Below are positions 62,041 through 64,000 of a DNA stretch of 64,000 nucleotides, one piece after another (the stretch's first letter is position 1; each line of letters starts with the position of its first letter). The position numbers and the translations under genes were made by a program. The notes under the pieces are model-generated. The model saw nothing but the letters and a program-made list of their open reading frames with translations. It was not told where the DNA came from and made no database searches. Origin of the DNA: Favolaschia claudopus (lineage: Eukaryota > Basidiomycota > Agaricomycetes > Agaricales > Mycenaceae); NCBI GenBank assembly GCA_037176885.1, contig JAWWNJ010000124.1:620001-684000 (forward strand). Direction: 5' to 3'.

Positions 62041-62755
62041 CAACACACGAAATTTGCACGAAATGGCGAGTGGGAAACGCGCTGGAGACAAACCAAGACT
62101 GGCGCAGCCCTTCGTGCCATCGACCCCTCACCCCTGTCCCTCACACCCATCGCCCTGTACTCCTCCGCTACCCTCCCGCGAAAGACCTCATCCACCATAT
62201 CCCAACTGAGGACGGATCACTCACCCCTTAACTTTCGTCGCTTCAAGTCCGGCTTCGTGGACTCCCCTTCCTGCCCTGCTTGTGGTGCGGTCTCTGAAAC
62301 TCGTACGCACTTTGTCCTGGACTGTCCGGTATGGGAACCACTTCGTCAACCCATCCGGGCCGCTGGCATCTACGGTTCACTCCACCTCTCTACTCTTCTC
62401 AGCAACCCAAAGCTCCTCAAACCCCTTGGCGTGTTTATTGAGGCTACAGGTCGCTTTGCTAAATCACCCCCCCCCCCCCCCCCCCCCCCCCCTCGGATAC
62501 GTCTTCGTTTCTTCTCTCGCGGCTCCCCCAACTACGCGCACCAATCTTCCATCGGATACCCCACCATCTGGATACCCTTTCCGCAACATATGCCACCTCT
62601 CCAATATAATTTTATCACCTTGCATTACTTACATCTCTTATAAAACGACAGCTTTTTAACACAACTACGATACCCGTTACGCCCCGTACCTCGGACTGCT
62701 ACCTTAGCCATTAACTAGGCGTAAAATTTGAATAATCATCATCATCATCTTCATC
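62041..62755 (+). pseudogene. LINE ORF2 C-terminus, 5'-truncated, with a simple-repeat tail
   Basis: The open frame runs from about 62050: NGEWETRWRQTKTGAALRAI, ISQLRTDHSPLNFRRFKSG, then a C-x2-C-x8-H-x4-C finger CPACGAVSETRTHFVLDC and LRQPIRAAGIYGSL. It ends at the poly-C tract. The 3' end has ATAATCATCATCATCATC (about 62733-62751), the short-repeat tail expected of such LINEs. It is a different family member from the one at 49104, as the finger loops differ. Confidence 0.85.
62467..62492 (+). repeat. Poly-C tract of 26 bases
   Basis: An uninterrupted run of C, near the end of the LINE coding frame. Read in frame it would encode about eight prolines. It may be an expansion or a sequencing or assembly artefact. 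Confidence 0.9.
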
Positions 62756-62862
62756 AAAAGTGAAGATGAAGTGATGGAATCTACGGTCGAAATACTACAG
62801 TAATGCCGGTGCCCGGCTTACAGATGCGGGGGAGCTTGCGTTAATTCCGTCCAGGCTACTTA

Positions 62863-63548
62863 CAGTGGTGGCAAATAGAAATTGCCGTGGCTTTTTGGCC
62901 AAAATCTTGCTGTATACTTCACCGAATGACCTGAAATAAGATGTAGAGATAAATATATGATACTACTGTACCACTTAGAATACTCAGCTATCTATTATGC
63001 CCTGACGATGCATCAATAACAGGACAGTTTCTGATTATTGCCATATCTGGAAAAGCTCAATGTATCCTCAGCAAAAAAAGTGTCATAACAGGATGAAAGT
63101 ACTTGAAAAACAATGCTAGTTATCACTTTGATTGACTGGAATTGAACCTCATTTGAGCTCACAACGGCTGCTTGAAGTTGGTCCTTTTAGCTATTTTCTC
63201 TGCATTTTCAGCTATTTTGTGTGAAAATAGCCAACTTTGAGCGGCTGCTGTGAGCACAAATCAGGGTCAATTCCATTCAACCGAAGTGGAAACTAGGACT
63301 GTTTTTTAAGTACTTTCATCCTATTATGACACCTTTTCGCTGAGGGTTCATTGTGTTTTTCAGAATATGGCAAAAATCGGAAATCATCCTATGATTGATG
63401 CATTCTCAGGGCATATTATATTGCTGACTGATCTAAGAGGTACAAAAGTATCACATACCCATCTCTACATTTTATTTGAGGTCATTCGGTGAAGTATACA
63501 GCCAGATTTTCACCAAAAAGCCACGGCAATTTCTATTTGCCACCACTG
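62863..63548. mobile_element. MITE-6, copy b, 686 bp, TA-flanked
   Basis: It matches copy a (44353-45038) in length and nearly every base. Seen differences include CACAAATCAGG against CACAGATCAGG and CAACCGAAGTGG against CAACCAAAGTGG. TA lies at 62861-62862 and 63549-63550. Confidence 0.95.
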
Positions 63549-64000
63549 TACACTGTACACAGAAGTACGACGAAAAAGAAAAAAAAGTAGGTCATAGTTG
63601 GGGGAAATTTAGCGAAGCGAAGTGTTAGATTTAAGCAGTTCCCAATGGGGAAGGAGCCGTGCAAGCTGCAAGATTTAAACATAGCTCGACTGTTTAACTT
63701 ACACAGTTGCAAGAAATTGTTGAAATTTCACAGTTCGCTCTCCTTATAGCCTGCTTGATTTACACAGTTCAGAGACGTCTTATCAACACACTTCAAGATC
63801 AACTGCGTGATTCTCACACTTCACTGATCTTTCAACCGTTGAATGTGAACAGCTGTGGGATGTGTAAAATCTACACCTTTGGCTATAGTGTCAAATTACT
63901 ACACTTCATACAGTGCTTAAATCTTCATCAACTATGTGGCAGATATGTAGTGACTATGTGAAAATTTAAGGAAAATTTAGGAACTGATTTAAGGATAGTA
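63549..64000. other. AT-rich end of the window with recurring CACAGTT-type words
   Basis: From 63690 to 63960 the words TTACACAGTT, TTTCACAGTT, TCACACTT, TACACTTCA and similar recur roughly every 20-30 bp on the plus strand. The short frames have no motif. This looks like an eroded simple or satellite-like repeat, but no unit length is clear. Confidence 0.35.

Larger units (their letters stand above)
61913..62800. mobile_element. MITE-7, TA-flanked, split by a LINE insertion
   Basis: Inverted ends (61911-61936 and 62777-62802) read TACTGTACTATTTCGACCGT and agree at 25 of 26 positions, including the flanking TA. Between them a 5'-truncated LINE takes up about 700 bp, so the original element was short. 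A lone copy of one end lies at 11270-11290. Confidence 0.75.

Noticed and set aside
1..64000. CRISPR array, bacterial operon or prophage
   Set aside because: Introns, fungal gene families and eukaryotic retroelements rule out a prokaryotic origin, and no spacer-repeat pattern exists.

Overview
The window looks like a repeat-rich chromosomal region of a mushroom-forming basidiomycete (Agaricomycetes). The evidence is short introns of about 46-80 nt with GT...AG ends, pyrimidine-rich leaders before start codons, and gene families expanded in that group: an F-box protein, a fungal-type kinase, a JmjC protein and a DUF6589-like gene. All major fungal transposon orders are represented. I cannot name the species. 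There is no sign of a bacterial, plasmid or viral replicon. No rRNA, intact tRNA or CRISPR array was seen.

Layout. Bases 1-5.3 kb are anonymous sequence with a 95-bp satellite and one arm of a 48-kb-distant inverted repeat. Bases 5.3-12.4 kb hold several MITEs, a broken membrane-protein gene and a decayed Ty3/gypsy element (Gypsy-1) whose gag is split by a MITE. Bases 12.7-16.1 kb hold two broken host or transposon-associated genes. Bases 16.2-19.3 kb are two identical copies of a 1.55-kb hAT-like element in tandem. Bases 20-23.6 kb carry a modular GC-rich repeat family, mostly in a tandem array. Bases 24-29 kb hold fragments of two genes, one intact kinase-like gene and a Helitron remnant, all on the minus strand. 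Bases 31.0-35.5 kb hold a complete-looking Ngaro-type tyrosine-recombinase retrotransposon (gag, RT/RNase H, recombinase, split direct repeats). Bases 37.1-45.3 kb hold a host gene cut by a second gypsy element (Gypsy-2), itself cut by a 686-bp MITE. Bases 46.1-47.5 kb hold an intact F-box gene. Bases 47.6-52.2 kb hold a MITE, the 5' end of a third LTR element, a 5'-truncated LINE and the second inverted-repeat arm. Bases 54-64 kb hold broken genes, a JmjC gene with a frame break, two LINE fragments (one folded back on itself), a poly-C tract and a second near-identical 686-bp MITE.

What works. Only two host genes read through cleanly: the kinase-like gene (25877-27743, minus) and the F-box gene (46116-47501, minus). 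The JmjC gene needs one frame correction. The Ngaro element is the only large transposon with all expected reading frames open. The other coding regions are interrupted, frameshifted or truncated.

The main mode of rearrangement is insertion of short TA-flanked inverted-repeat elements, at least seven families of them, often inside other transposons. Nesting therefore gives a relative chronology. Exon calls and element ends are read by eye from the sequence. Family names rest on remembered motifs, not on a search.
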